From CAZFLD01 sp964519835 (GTDB taxonomy: Bacteria; Spirochaetota; Spirochaetia; DSM-27196; CAZFLD01): a stretch of 22,138 bases of DNA. Both the position numbers and the translations under genes were made by a program. The DNA is taken from contig CAZFLD010000069.1 of NCBI GenBank assembly GCA_964519835.1, forward strand, positions 1 to 22,138. Direction: 5' to 3'. A model generated the notes under the pieces. It saw only the letters and a program-made list of their open reading frames with translations, did not search any database and was not told the DNA's origin. This document shows positions 6,604 to 14,967 of the stretch, piece by piece; position 1 is the first letter of the stretch, and every line of letters begins with the position of its first letter.

Positions 6604-9480
6604 CTAATTCTTCTTGTGCAGGGCAAAGGCCTCGTCGAGGAACGCTGCAAGCTCCTCGCTGTGTTGCTTGTACGACCCGGTTGCCGGGCTGGGACTCGGC
6701 TCACGGCCGGCGTAGTCCGGTATCTTCCCGTCGAAATAATCTGCAATGTGATCCCGAATAAAGGTCCACGCGCCGCGATTGCGGGACTCCTCTTGGACCC
6801 ACACAACTCGATCCACATGTTTGTACGGAGCAAGGATTTCTTCCGCACGTTTGCTATCAAAAGGATAAAGCTGTTCGAATCGAACGATGTCAACGTCCTT
6901 CCGCCCCCGTTTTTCGCGCTCCGCGACCAGGTCATAGTGGACCTTGCCACAACACAACAAGAGTAGCCTAGCCTGTTTTGCCGGCTTGGACTCCGGTATG
7001 ATCGTTTGGAAGCTGCCTTGCGTCAAATCAGCGAGATCCGATACGGCCATCTTGTGTCGCAAGAGGCTCTTGGGTGTCATGACGATAAGCGGCTTCCTAA
7101 ACGACTGCAGCAGTTGCCGGCGCAAGAGGTGGAAGTACTGCGCAGGCGTGGTGGGGTTGCAGATTTGCATGTTGTTGTCCGCGGCAAGCTGCAAAAAACG
7201 CTCGAGGTGGGCGCTCGAGTGTTCCGGCCCCTGTCCCTCGTATCCGTGCGGCAGCAACATAACCAATCCGTTTGAGCGAAACCACTTGGCCTCTCCCGCG
7301 CTTATAAACTGATCGATAATAACCTGAGCCCCATTTACAAAGTCGCCAAACTGCGCCTCCCAGATCGTGAGTATGTTGGGCTGCGCCAATGAGTACCCGT
7401 AATCAAAGCCGAGGACGGAGAACTCCGACAGCGGACTGTCGTACACCGAAAACGGCGCCTGGTCGGGAGAGATGCTTCGGAGGGGAGTGTGCGTGGTGGG
7501 AGTATCCGCGGAGACATGCCACCACACCGCGTGGCGTTGGGAAAACGTGCCGCGGGCACAGTCCTCGCCGCTCAGTCGGATTGGATAGCCTTGCACGAGC
7601 AGCGAGGCAAATGCCAGGCTTTCCGCGTTTGCCCAATCGAGACCCACGCCTTCGTCGATCGCCTTCAGTCGGCCCTTGATAAGCCGGCTCAGCTTCCGCT
7701 GAGGATCAAAGCCCTCCGGGATCGAGTTGATCTTGTTGCCAAGGTCGCGAAGCTTGTCCTCAGGAACGCCGGTCTCTACAGGGTCAAAGACGAACTTGCC
7801 TTCGATGTTTTTCCACTCGCCGCCCTCGTACGCGTCGTTTACATGGGGCTGGTACCCGTTTTTGGCCTTGTCGAGCTCATCCTTTAGTACCGAGACGTAC
7901 TTGTCCCGAAAGCCGTTTTGGTCTTGCTCCGAATAGACGCCGTTTTTACTAAGGCGCGTTCCGTAAAGGGTGGTCACACTCGGATGATTCTTGATCATCG
8001 TGTACATCATGGGGTGCGTGAACGACGGTTCATCGGCTTCGTTGTGGCCAAGCCGGCGGTAGCACTGGATGTCGACGACCGCGTCGTAGCCGAACTTGTG
8101 ACGGAAACGCATTGCCAAATCTATTGCCCGTACCACGGAGTCCGGATCGTCCCCGTTGACGTGGAAGATGGGTATTGGGATTGACTTCGCGACATCGGTG
8201 GCAAAAAAGGTGGAACGGGCATCTCGCGAGGCTGTGGTAAAGCCGATTTGGTTGTTCAGGATAATGTGAACCGTGCCGCCGGTGCGATAGCCCTTGAGCT
8301 GCGACAGGTTGAACGTTTCCGCAACAATCCCCTGCCCGGAAAACGCGGCGTCCCCATGAATAAGAACCGGCATGACCTTTTTCCGGTTTACGTCACCGCG
8401 CCTCCGTTGGATGCCTCGAGCCTTGCCCTCAACAACCGGATCCACGGATTCCAGGTGGCTGGGATTAGCAACAAGGCTGATGTGGATCTTGCCGCCTTCC
8501 GGGCCTTTGTAGTCAAAACTGTGGCCCAAATGATACTTGACGTCGCCCGTGCCTCCAAACTCGTGGGGCTGGTAGTTGTCAATGAATTTGGCAAAGGTCT
8601 CGACACCGGGCTTGCGAAGAGCGTTGGTAAAGAGGTTTAGGCGGCCGCGGTGGGACATTCCGATGACAAGCTCCTGAAGGCCACGCTCCGCCGCCGCCAT
8701 GATCAGGTAGTGAACCGCCGGAACCAACGCCTCGCTACCCTCGAGGCTAAAGCGCTTCTGACCAATAAAGTTCGACTGCAAAAAGTGCTCGAACTCCTCG
8801 GCTTTGATCAAGTCTTTTTGAAAACGGACTTGGCGCTCGGGACTCCAGTCGACGCGCTCGGTTGGACTCTCGAGCTTCTCGATAAGCCAGCGCCGCATAG
8901 GCTTGTTTTGAATGTGGAGTATCTCCACCCCCATGGTGGAACAGTAAATCTCTCTAAAGGTCTCGAGAATCGCTCGGAGCGTCATACGCCCCGGTTTGAG
9001 GTAGCGGCCGGTGGCGAATTCGGTGTCGAGGTCGTCCTCACTCAGACCAAACTCTTTGAGGGCCAGGCTCTCGTAATTTCCCTCGATGGTGTAGCGCATG
9101 TAGTGCAGCTCCGGTGTGCTGTACCGCTCGAGGGGGTTGAGGTTGGCGTAGATGTAACCGATGTCTCGGTAGGACCACATGAGGCTGTCGACGCGGCTCT
9201 GCTTGTAGGCGTACAAGACGTCGGAGGAGACGCCGGCCGCGGCGGCCTCGGCCTTGTGAGATGCCGACGGCGGTTGCCCGGCACCGGTCGCCGCAACGGG
9301 AGCCTCCGTTGTGGTGGCGGCCGGTGCGGTGGCCCCCGGGGAGTACCCGCTGCCGTTTTCGATGGAGGAGAAATAGCGCGCCCACTCTTCCGGCACGGAA
9401 GAAGCATCCTCTGCCCACTGTTCGTACAAATCGTCAACAAAATGCGCGTTTGTAACGTTGAGGATGTTTGGGTCGACCAT
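6604..9480 (-). CDS. sucA: 2-oxoglutarate dehydrogenase E1 (958 aa)
   Basis: Thiamine-diphosphate enzyme that decarboxylates 2-oxoglutarate and succinylates the E2 lipoyl group. The N-terminal E2-anchoring segment (FVDDLYEQWAEDASSVPEEW, 14-33) is followed by an Ala/Thr/Pro linker (about 45-82). The catalytic core includes GMSHRGRLN (H277) and KYHLGHS (H317). The ThDP/Mg site is IHGDAAFSGQG (375-384) with NNQIGF (409-414). The C-terminal half has the E1 transketolase-type domain to DEAFALHKKN. Length is typical for bacterial SucA (about 930-960). It starts 2 bp after the sucD stop and I see no strong Shine-Dalgarno, which suggests translational coupling to sucD. Confidence 0.97.
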   Translation of the reverse strand: MVDPNILNVTNAHFVDDLYEQWAEDASSVPEEWARYFSSIENGSGYSPGATAPAATTTEAPVAATGAGQPPSASHKAEAAAAGVSSDVLYAYKQSRVDSLMWSYRDIGYIYANLNPLERYSTPELHYMRYTIEGNYESLALKEFGLSEDDLDTEFATGRYLKPGRMTLRAILETFREIYCSTMGVEILHIQNKPMRRWLIEKLESPTERVDWSPERQVRFQKDLIKAEEFEHFLQSNFIGQKRFSLEGSEALVPAVHYLIMAAAERGLQELVIGMSHRGRLNLFTNALRKPGVETFAKFIDNYQPHEFGGTGDVKYHLGHSFDYKGPEGGKIHISLVANPSHLESVDPVVEGKARGIQRRRGDVNRKKVMPVLIHGDAAFSGQGIVAETFNLSQLKGYRTGGTVHIILNNQIGFTTASRDARSTFFATDVAKSIPIPIFHVNGDDPDSVVRAIDLAMRFRHKFGYDAVVDIQCYRRLGHNEADEPSFTHPMMYTMIKNHPSVTTLYGTRLSKNGVYSEQDQNGFRDKYVSVLKDELDKAKNGYQPHVNDAYEGGEWKNIEGKFVFDPVETGVPEDKLRDLGNKINSIPEGFDPQRKLSRLIKGRLKAIDEGVGLDWANAESLAFASLLVQGYPIRLSGEDCARGTFSQRHAVWWHVSADTPTTHTPLRSISPDQAPFSVYDSPLSEFSVLGFDYGYSLAQPNILTIWEAQFGDFVNGAQVIIDQFISAGEAKWFRSNGLVMLLPHGYEGQGPEHSSAHLERFLQLAADNNMQICNPTTPAQYFHLLRRQLLQSFRKPLIVMTPKSLLRHKMAVSDLADLTQGSFQTIIPESKPAKQARLLLLCCGKVHYDLVAEREKRGRKDVDIVRFEQLYPFDSKRAEEILAPYKHVDRVVWVQEESRNRGAWTFIRDHIADYFDGKIPDYAGREPSPSPATGSYKQHSEELAAFLDEAFALHKKN

Positions 9481-9482
9481 TT

Positions 9483-10358
9483 CTATACCGCGTTCAGCTT
9501 TTTCGTGATGAGGCCTGGAATCTCATCCGGCTTGTCCGCGACCGGCACTCCGGCCGCGTTGAAGGCCTCGACCTTGGCCTGGGACGTTCCCTTGCCTCCG
9601 GAAATGATTGCTCCGGCGTGGCCCATCCGCTTTCCGGGAGGCGCCGTTCGACCGGAAATAAACGCCACAACGGGCTTTGTCATCTTTTCCTTGATAAAGT
9701 CCGCGGCAGCCTCTTCATCGGAGCCCCCGATCTCGCCGATCACGACCACGGCCTTTGTGTCCTGGTCCTTTTCGAATAGCTCGAGCATGTCGATAAAAGA
9801 CGAGCCGACGATCGGGTCGCCGCCGATGCCCACACAGGTAGACTGGCCGAGATCGCTTGTAGTCAGGTTGTAGACAACCTCGTAGGTAAGGGTGCCGCTG
9901 CGAGAGATAACACCGACCGAGCCCGGCAGGTGTATACGCCACGGCATAATGCCAATCTTGCACTTCCCCGGCGAGATAAGCCCGGGGCAGTTGGGACCGA
10001 TCAAGCGCGAGCCCCGCTCTTTGACGTAGGCGTAGTTCTCCACCATGTCCAGGACCGGCACTCCCTCCGTGATGCAGATAATCAGCGGCACCTTGGCGTC
10101 CGCCGCCTCCCGAATCGCGCCGCTTGCGAATTTGGCCGGCACAAAAATCACGGTTGCGTCCACCCGGTGGTCCTTTTGACAGTCGACCACGGAGTTGTAC
10201 ACGGGGATCCCGTCGAGGTCCTGGCCACCCTTCCCCGGCGTTACGCCGGCCACCACCTTGGTGCCGTCGGCAACCATAGTCTTGGCGTGAAAAGAACCGT
10301 CGCGGCCGGTAATGCCCTGAACAATTACGTTCGTGTTCTCATCTATTAAAATGCTCAT
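9483..10358 (-). CDS. sucD: Succinyl-CoA synthetase alpha subunit (291 aa)
   Basis: The CoA-binding and phosphorylated subunit of succinyl-CoA synthetase, which makes ATP or GTP from succinyl-CoA. The N-terminal Rossmann domain has VIVQGITGRDGSFHA and GVTPGKGG for CoA. The phosphohistidine is H247 in MGHAGAIISGGKGT. Family length is about 290. GAGG lies 5 nt before the ATG. It follows sucC by 7 bp and precedes sucA by 2 bp. The beta-alpha gene order (sucC-sucD) is the usual one, but placing the pair upstream of sucA differs from the E. coli sucABCD order. Confidence 0.97.
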   Translation of the reverse strand: MSILIDENTNVIVQGITGRDGSFHAKTMVADGTKVVAGVTPGKGGQDLDGIPVYNSVVDCQKDHRVDATVIFVPAKFASGAIREAADAKVPLIICITEGVPVLDMVENYAYVKERGSRLIGPNCPGLISPGKCKIGIMPWRIHLPGSVGVISRSGTLTYEVVYNLTTSDLGQSTCVGIGGDPIVGSSFIDMLELFEKDQDTKAVVVIGEIGGSDEEAAADFIKEKMTKPVVAFISGRTAPPGKRMGHAGAIISGGKGTSQAKVEAFNAAGVPVADKPDEIPGLITKKLNAV

Positions 10359-10365
10359 GCTGACC

Positions 10366-11489
<1,124 letters not shown>

Positions 11490-11493
<4 letters not shown>

Positions 11494-12215
11494 GCCTGCT
11501 CCTCACGAAGCTTTTTGATTTGTCGCTTGGTCTGATTGATAAGCTTGGTCACCTTGATGCCTCGGGGGCAGGCTCGTGTGCACTCGAAATGATTCTCACA
11601 CGGCCACACGCCGTCCGGGCTGTCGAGAACATCAAGCCGCGCCTCGAGTCCCTTGTCTCGGGAGTCGTTGATAAACCGGGCCGCTTGAACGATTGCGGCC
11701 GGACCGAGGAAGTTTGGGTTTTTGTCGATGACCGGGCATGCCGAGTAGCAGGCGCCACACAGGATACACTTTGTGGGGTCGTCGAAGGAGTGGCGCTCGT
11801 CCTGCGACTGCTCCATCTCCTTTCCGCCGGCAACGGTCGTATCTTTCGGAATAAGGTATGGCTTAACAGAACGGAACTTTTCGAAGAATACCGATTGATC
11901 GACCATAAGGTCCCGTTCCACGGGCATGTGTCGCATCGGCTCTATCCGAATGGTGGCGCCGTCACTTTCGGCAACCTCCTGGACGAGGGTCTTACACGCC
12001 AAGCGCTCTTTGCCGTCGATCCGCATTGCATCCGATCCACAAACCCCGTGTGCACAGCTCTTTCGAAAACCGAGGCTCCCGTCTTGGTTCTGCTTTATGT
12101 CCATTAACGCGTCAAGGACACGGTCCGTGGGCTCCACCTCTACCGTGTAGGACTTGAGGTAGGGCTCCGCGTCGGCGGCGGGATTAAATCTTTGGATTTC
12201 AAGATTGATTGTCAT
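11490..12215 (-). CDS. sdhB: Succinate dehydrogenase iron-sulfur subunit (241 aa)
   Basis: Carries electrons from the SdhA flavin to quinone through three clusters. The [2Fe-2S] site is C54-x4-C59 with D62 in the third ligand position and C74. The [4Fe-4S] site is C150, C153, C156 and C216. The [3Fe-4S] site is C160, C206 and C212. The pattern and spacing match E. coli SdhB, including Asp rather than Cys as the third [2Fe-2S] ligand. The frame stays open upstream to 12392, but that part overlaps sdhA and reads like noise; ATG 12215 (MTINLEIQRF) has GGAGG 10 nt upstream. It starts 28 bp after sdhA and overlaps sucC by 4 bp. Confidence 0.96.
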
Positions 12216-12243
12216 TAGGATAAGGCCTCCTGCGTAGTAACGA

Positions 12244-13974
12244 CTAGTAAGTCCGCGGTTTTGGTTCCCAGATGCTGGTGTCGACTTCTTTGAAGCCGAT
12301 TTTGATCTTGTCTTTGTCCAGGTAGGTGAGTGTGTGTTTGAGCCACTCATCGTCGTTGCGATCTGGGTAGTCTTCACGGGAATGGGCGCCACGGCTCTCG
12401 GTCCGCTGTAAGGCCGACGCCGCCGTTACCAACGATAAGTCGAGCAGGTTTTCGAGCTCGAGAATTCCGAGCAGGTCGGAGTTGTAGTTGGCGCTTGCGT
12501 CTTGGATGCGCACTTCCTTGAACTCCTCGCGCAACTTCTCGATGTCCTTCCGCGCCGTCTCCATCTTTGCAGCCGTCCGGTACACGCCGACGTTGCTCAT
12601 CATCGTGGCCTGCATCTTCTCATAGAAGGGGCCGGGATGCGGTCCCGACGTACCGTCTTTGAGCCGGGCAAGCTTGTCGCGGAATCCTTGCGATGCCCTG
12701 TCGGCGACGTCGGGAGCATCGGCGCCGGTCACGTACCGTGCAATGTGTTGTCCGGTTCGGCGGCCATAGACGATAAGATCCACCAAGCTGTTGGTCCCCA
12801 GGCGGTTTGCTCCATGGACGGATACACAGGCACACTCGCCGGCGGCGTACAGGCCCTCGTAAACCGTCGCGCCGGTGGTTACGCGGCCGTCAATGTCCGT
12901 GGGAATTCCACCCATTGCGTAGTGCGCCGTCGGCTGCACCGGCATCGGCTTCTCCACCGGATCGATTGCGAGATACGTGCGGCAGAAATCGGCGATGTCC
13001 GGGATTTTGGACTCAACGACCTCGCGACCAAGGTGGGTGGCGTCGAGCATGACGTAGTCATCGATCTTTTTGTCGCCCCGAACGCCCTTGCCGTCTGCGA
13101 TTTCGGTCATGATGGCGCGAGAGACCATGTCTCGAGGCGCAAGATCAAGGAGGGTCGGAGCGTAACGCTCCATAAACCGCTTACCCTCGCTATTGCGGAG
13201 AATCCCACCTTCACCCCGGACTCCCTCGGTAATAAGAATCCCCATGCCGTAGATGCCCGTCGGGTGGAACTGGAAAAACTCCATATCTTCGAGGGGAATT
13301 CCCGCACGGGCGCAAATGGCCGGTCCGTCGCCCGTGTTTGCGTGGGCGTTGGAGGTAACCTTGAACATACGGCCGAAGCCACCGGTGGCAAACATAACGG
13401 CCTTCGACTTGAAGATGTGAATCTCGCCGGTTGATAGCTCGAGGGCAACGATACCTACGGCACGGTTGCCGTCCATCAGGAGCTCGACTGTCTGAAACTC
13501 GTCAAAAAAGCTGACGTCGTTTTTTATACATTGCTGATAAAGGGTTTGCAGGATCATGTGGCCGGTTCGGTCGGCGGCAAAGCACGACCGGTGAACGGGA
13601 GCTTGCCCGAAGTTTCTGGTGTGGCCACCAAATCGTCGCTGGTCGATCTTTCCCTCGGGTGTGCGACTAAAGGGAAGTCCCCTGTTCTCGAGATCGTAGA
13701 CGGCGCGTACCGCTTCTTCCGCGAGAATCTTCGCGGCCTGTTGGTCCACGAGATAGTCCCCACCTTTTACGGTGTCGAAGGCGTGCCATTCCGGATTGTC
13801 GTCGTCGACGTTTCCGAGGGCCGCTCCGATCCCGCCCTGCGCCGCACCGGTGTGGCTTCGAGTGGGGTATAGCTTGGAGACGACGGCGGTTTTGGCCGTC
13901 TTGCTTGCCTCCAAGGCCGCATACAGACCAGCTCCCCCGGCGCCCACGATTACTGCGTCATACTCGTGAATCAA
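12244..13974 (-). CDS. sdhA: Succinate dehydrogenase flavoprotein subunit (576 aa), TTG start
   Basis: Oxidises succinate to fumarate with covalent FAD. The Rossmann GAGGAG is at residues 11-16. H41 in SHTGAAQGGI is the expected covalent FAD attachment site. FQFHPTGIYGMGILITEG and RGEGGIL form the dicarboxylate site, HGANRLGTNSLVD is the second FAD motif, and the C-terminus ends EPKPRTY. No ATG or GTG fits the family N-terminus. TTG at 13974 gives MIHEYDAVIV and has AAGGAG (13981-13986) 6 nt upstream. A longer frame to 14307 crosses the promoter and is rejected. It is the first gene of the TCA operon. No sdhC or sdhD precedes it. Confidence 0.96.
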   Translation of the reverse strand: MIHEYDAVIVGAGGAGLYAALEASKTAKTAVVSKLYPTRSHTGAAQGGIGAALGNVDDDNPEWHAFDTVKGGDYLVDQQAAKILAEEAVRAVYDLENRGLPFSRTPEGKIDQRRFGGHTRNFGQAPVHRSCFAADRTGHMILQTLYQQCIKNDVSFFDEFQTVELLMDGNRAVGIVALELSTGEIHIFKSKAVMFATGGFGRMFKVTSNAHANTGDGPAICARAGIPLEDMEFFQFHPTGIYGMGILITEGVRGEGGILRNSEGKRFMERYAPTLLDLAPRDMVSRAIMTEIADGKGVRGDKKIDDYVMLDATHLGREVVESKIPDIADFCRTYLAIDPVEKPMPVQPTAHYAMGGIPTDIDGRVTTGATVYEGLYAAGECACVSVHGANRLGTNSLVDLIVYGRRTGQHIARYVTGADAPDVADRASQGFRDKLARLKDGTSGPHPGPFYEKMQATMMSNVGVYRTAAKMETARKDIEKLREEFKEVRIQDASANYNSDLLGILELENLLDLSLVTAASALQRTESRGAHSREDYPDRNDDEWLKHTLTYLDKDKIKIGFKEVDTSIWEPKPRTY

Positions 13975-13997
13975 CCTGAGCTCCTTGCGATGAATTT

Positions 13998-14007
13998 CCC
14001 CGCGGGG
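13998..14007 (-). other. GC palindrome in the sdhA leader
   Basis: CCCCGCGGGG is a perfect 10-bp palindrome in the predicted 5' UTR, 11 nt upstream of the sdhA Shine-Dalgarno. GAATT and AATTC flank it as outer arms, though with unequal distances. It could be a regulator-binding site or an RNA hairpin that tunes ribosome access. There is no direct evidence for either. Confidence 0.4.
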
Positions 14008-14031
14008 TGATAATTCCCTAGCAGATACCTC

Positions 14032-14061
14032 AATATACACCGCGATTTTGGGACCGGGCAA
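14032..14061 (-). promoter_or_regulatory. Promoter of the TCA operon
   Basis: Reading the minus strand, TTGCCC (14061-14056) is followed by an 18-bp spacer and TATATT (14037-14032). This is a good sigma70-type match placed 57 nt before the sdhA start codon. It is the only strong promoter I see for the nine-gene operon; internal promoters were not searched exhaustively. Confidence 0.6.
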
Positions 14062-14119
14062 GGACGGGGCGCCGACGCGGAGTGACGCGGCGCATCCGGG
14101 GGACGGCCGGGTTACACTG

Positions 14120-14149
14120 TTGCTCGTGTTGGCGCTGTAGGCGTACAAT
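14120..14149 (+). promoter_or_regulatory. Promoter of the divergent membrane-protein/flavodoxin pair
   Basis: TTGCTC (14120-14125), an 18-bp spacer and TACAAT (14144-14149). The -10 ends 8 nt before the ATG at 14158, so the transcript would start at or within a base or two of the start codon. It is divergent from the TCA operon promoter, with about 60 bp between the two -35 boxes, so one bound regulator could influence both. Confidence 0.5.
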
Positions 14150-14157
14150 GTGGATTG

Positions 14158-14484
14158 ATGAGTCCCTTCGAGATTACGATGTTGGTGTGTTTTGGATTGG
14201 CGTGGCCGTTTTCGATCTACAAGTCGGCGACCACGCGCCGCGTTGGTTCGAAGAGCCTGCTCTTCCTGTTCGCGCTTTTGCTGGGCTACTTCGCGGGCAT
14301 CCTTCACAAGGTTTTTTTCTATTTCGACTACGTGATCATCCTGTATGCTTTAAACGGTACAATGGTAGCTATCGACATTGCCCTGTACTTACGAAACCGT
14401 GCTTACCAGATCCGTGAGAGCGCAAAAGAGGCTTTGGGGTCGACGGCAGACCAATCCGGCGCATCGGACGGGGGCTCGCAGTGA
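14158..14484 (+). CDS. Small three-helix membrane protein, PQ-loop/SWEET-like (108 aa)
   Basis: Three hydrophobic segments (about residues 4-20, 33-50 and 56-78) precede a polar, Ser/Gly-rich cytoplasmic-looking tail. The first helix ends in WPFSIYKS, resembling the Trp-Pro/Pro-Gln turn of PQ-loop and SemiSWEET proteins, which dimerise to move small solutes. The match is weak, so transport is only a possibility. I considered an SDH membrane anchor: it is next to sdhA but divergent, and lacks the SdhC heme-His motif, so this is unlikely. No Shine-Dalgarno is visible. ATG 14158 is preferred over TTG 14155. It overlaps the flavodoxin gene by 4 bp (GTGA). Confidence 0.8.
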   Translation: MSPFEITMLVCFGLAWPFSIYKSATTRRVGSKSLLFLFALLLGYFAGILHKVFFYFDYVIILYALNGTMVAIDIALYLRNRAYQIRESAKEALGSTADQSGASDGGSQ

Positions 14485-14954
14485 AAACGGCAGTTGTGTT
14501 TGCCAGTAAGTACGGCGCGACGGAACGCTGCGCGAAGTTGCTTGCAACATCAATCGGTACGGATGCAACCGTTTTGGATCTTGGAGCGGATCGACGTCCT
14601 AACGTGGAGAGCTATGACGCCGTTGTTGTCGGCGGACCCATCTACGGCGGTAGGATCCTCAAACCGGTCTTCGAGTTCTGCGAGCACAATAGTGACCTGT
14701 TGACGTACAAGAGGCTCGGTCTGTTTATCTGTTGTTTCCGAGCCGGTCCGGAGGCGGATGCCGAGCTTCAGTCCGCTTTTCCAGCAACACTTGTAGCGCA
14801 CGCCGGAGTCAAGGACACTTTCGGCGGCGCTGTGGAGTTCGAGAAGCTTGGCCTGATGGACAGGTTTGTTATGAAGCGCGTCGCGCGACTGAACAAAAGC
14901 ATCGACCGGATTCAGGAAGACCGGATCCATCTTATGGCCGAGTCGTTCCGATGA
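14481..14954 (+). CDS. Flavodoxin-domain protein, HemG-like (157 aa)
   Basis: A single flavodoxin fold that should bind FMN. The phosphate loop is ASKYGATERCAK (8-19) and the second FMN loop is GGPIYGGR (51-58), followed by an LGLFICC strand. The short chain with YGATE fits the Flavodoxin_5 family, which includes HemG (menaquinone-linked protoporphyrinogen oxidase). No haem genes are nearby, so that reaction is not assured. The GTG start overlaps the preceding stop (GTGA), indicating translational coupling with the membrane protein. It converges on icd with 13 bp between the stops. It may carry electrons for a respiratory or quinone-linked step (inference). Confidence 0.82.
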   Translation: MKTAVVFASKYGATERCAKLLATSIGTDATVLDLGADRRPNVESYDAVVVGGPIYGGRILKPVFEFCEHNSDLLTYKRLGLFICCFRAGPEADAELQSAFPATLVAHAGVKDTFGGAVEFEKLGLMDRFVMKRVARLNKSIDRIQEDRIHLMAESFR

Positions 14955-14967
14955 CGGTAAAGACGGC

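Noticed and set aside
5911..6966. Long plus-strand open frame (351 codons) opposite sucB and sucA
   Set aside because: Antisense to well-supported genes, with low-complexity composition and no recognisable domain.
8650..9873. Long plus-strand open frame (407 codons) opposite sucA and sucD
   Set aside because: It lies antisense to two genes with full family motifs and crosses their junction. It is a by-product of G/C-rich third codon positions.
12216..12392. N-terminal extension of SdhB by 59 residues
   Set aside because: It overlaps the sdhA C-terminus and reads like out-of-frame sdhA. The ATG at 12215 with GGAGG fits the family.
13975..14307. N-terminal extension of SdhA by 111 residues
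   Set aside because: It runs through the operon promoter and across the divergent gene's start, is not conserved in the family, and a TTG with a good Shine-Dalgarno explains the known N-terminus.
14158..14484. Small membrane protein as the missing SdhC/SdhD anchor
   Set aside because: Divergent transcription, no heme-ligand His motif, and a WPFSIYKS turn more like PQ-loop proteins. Kept only as an outside possibility in the findings.
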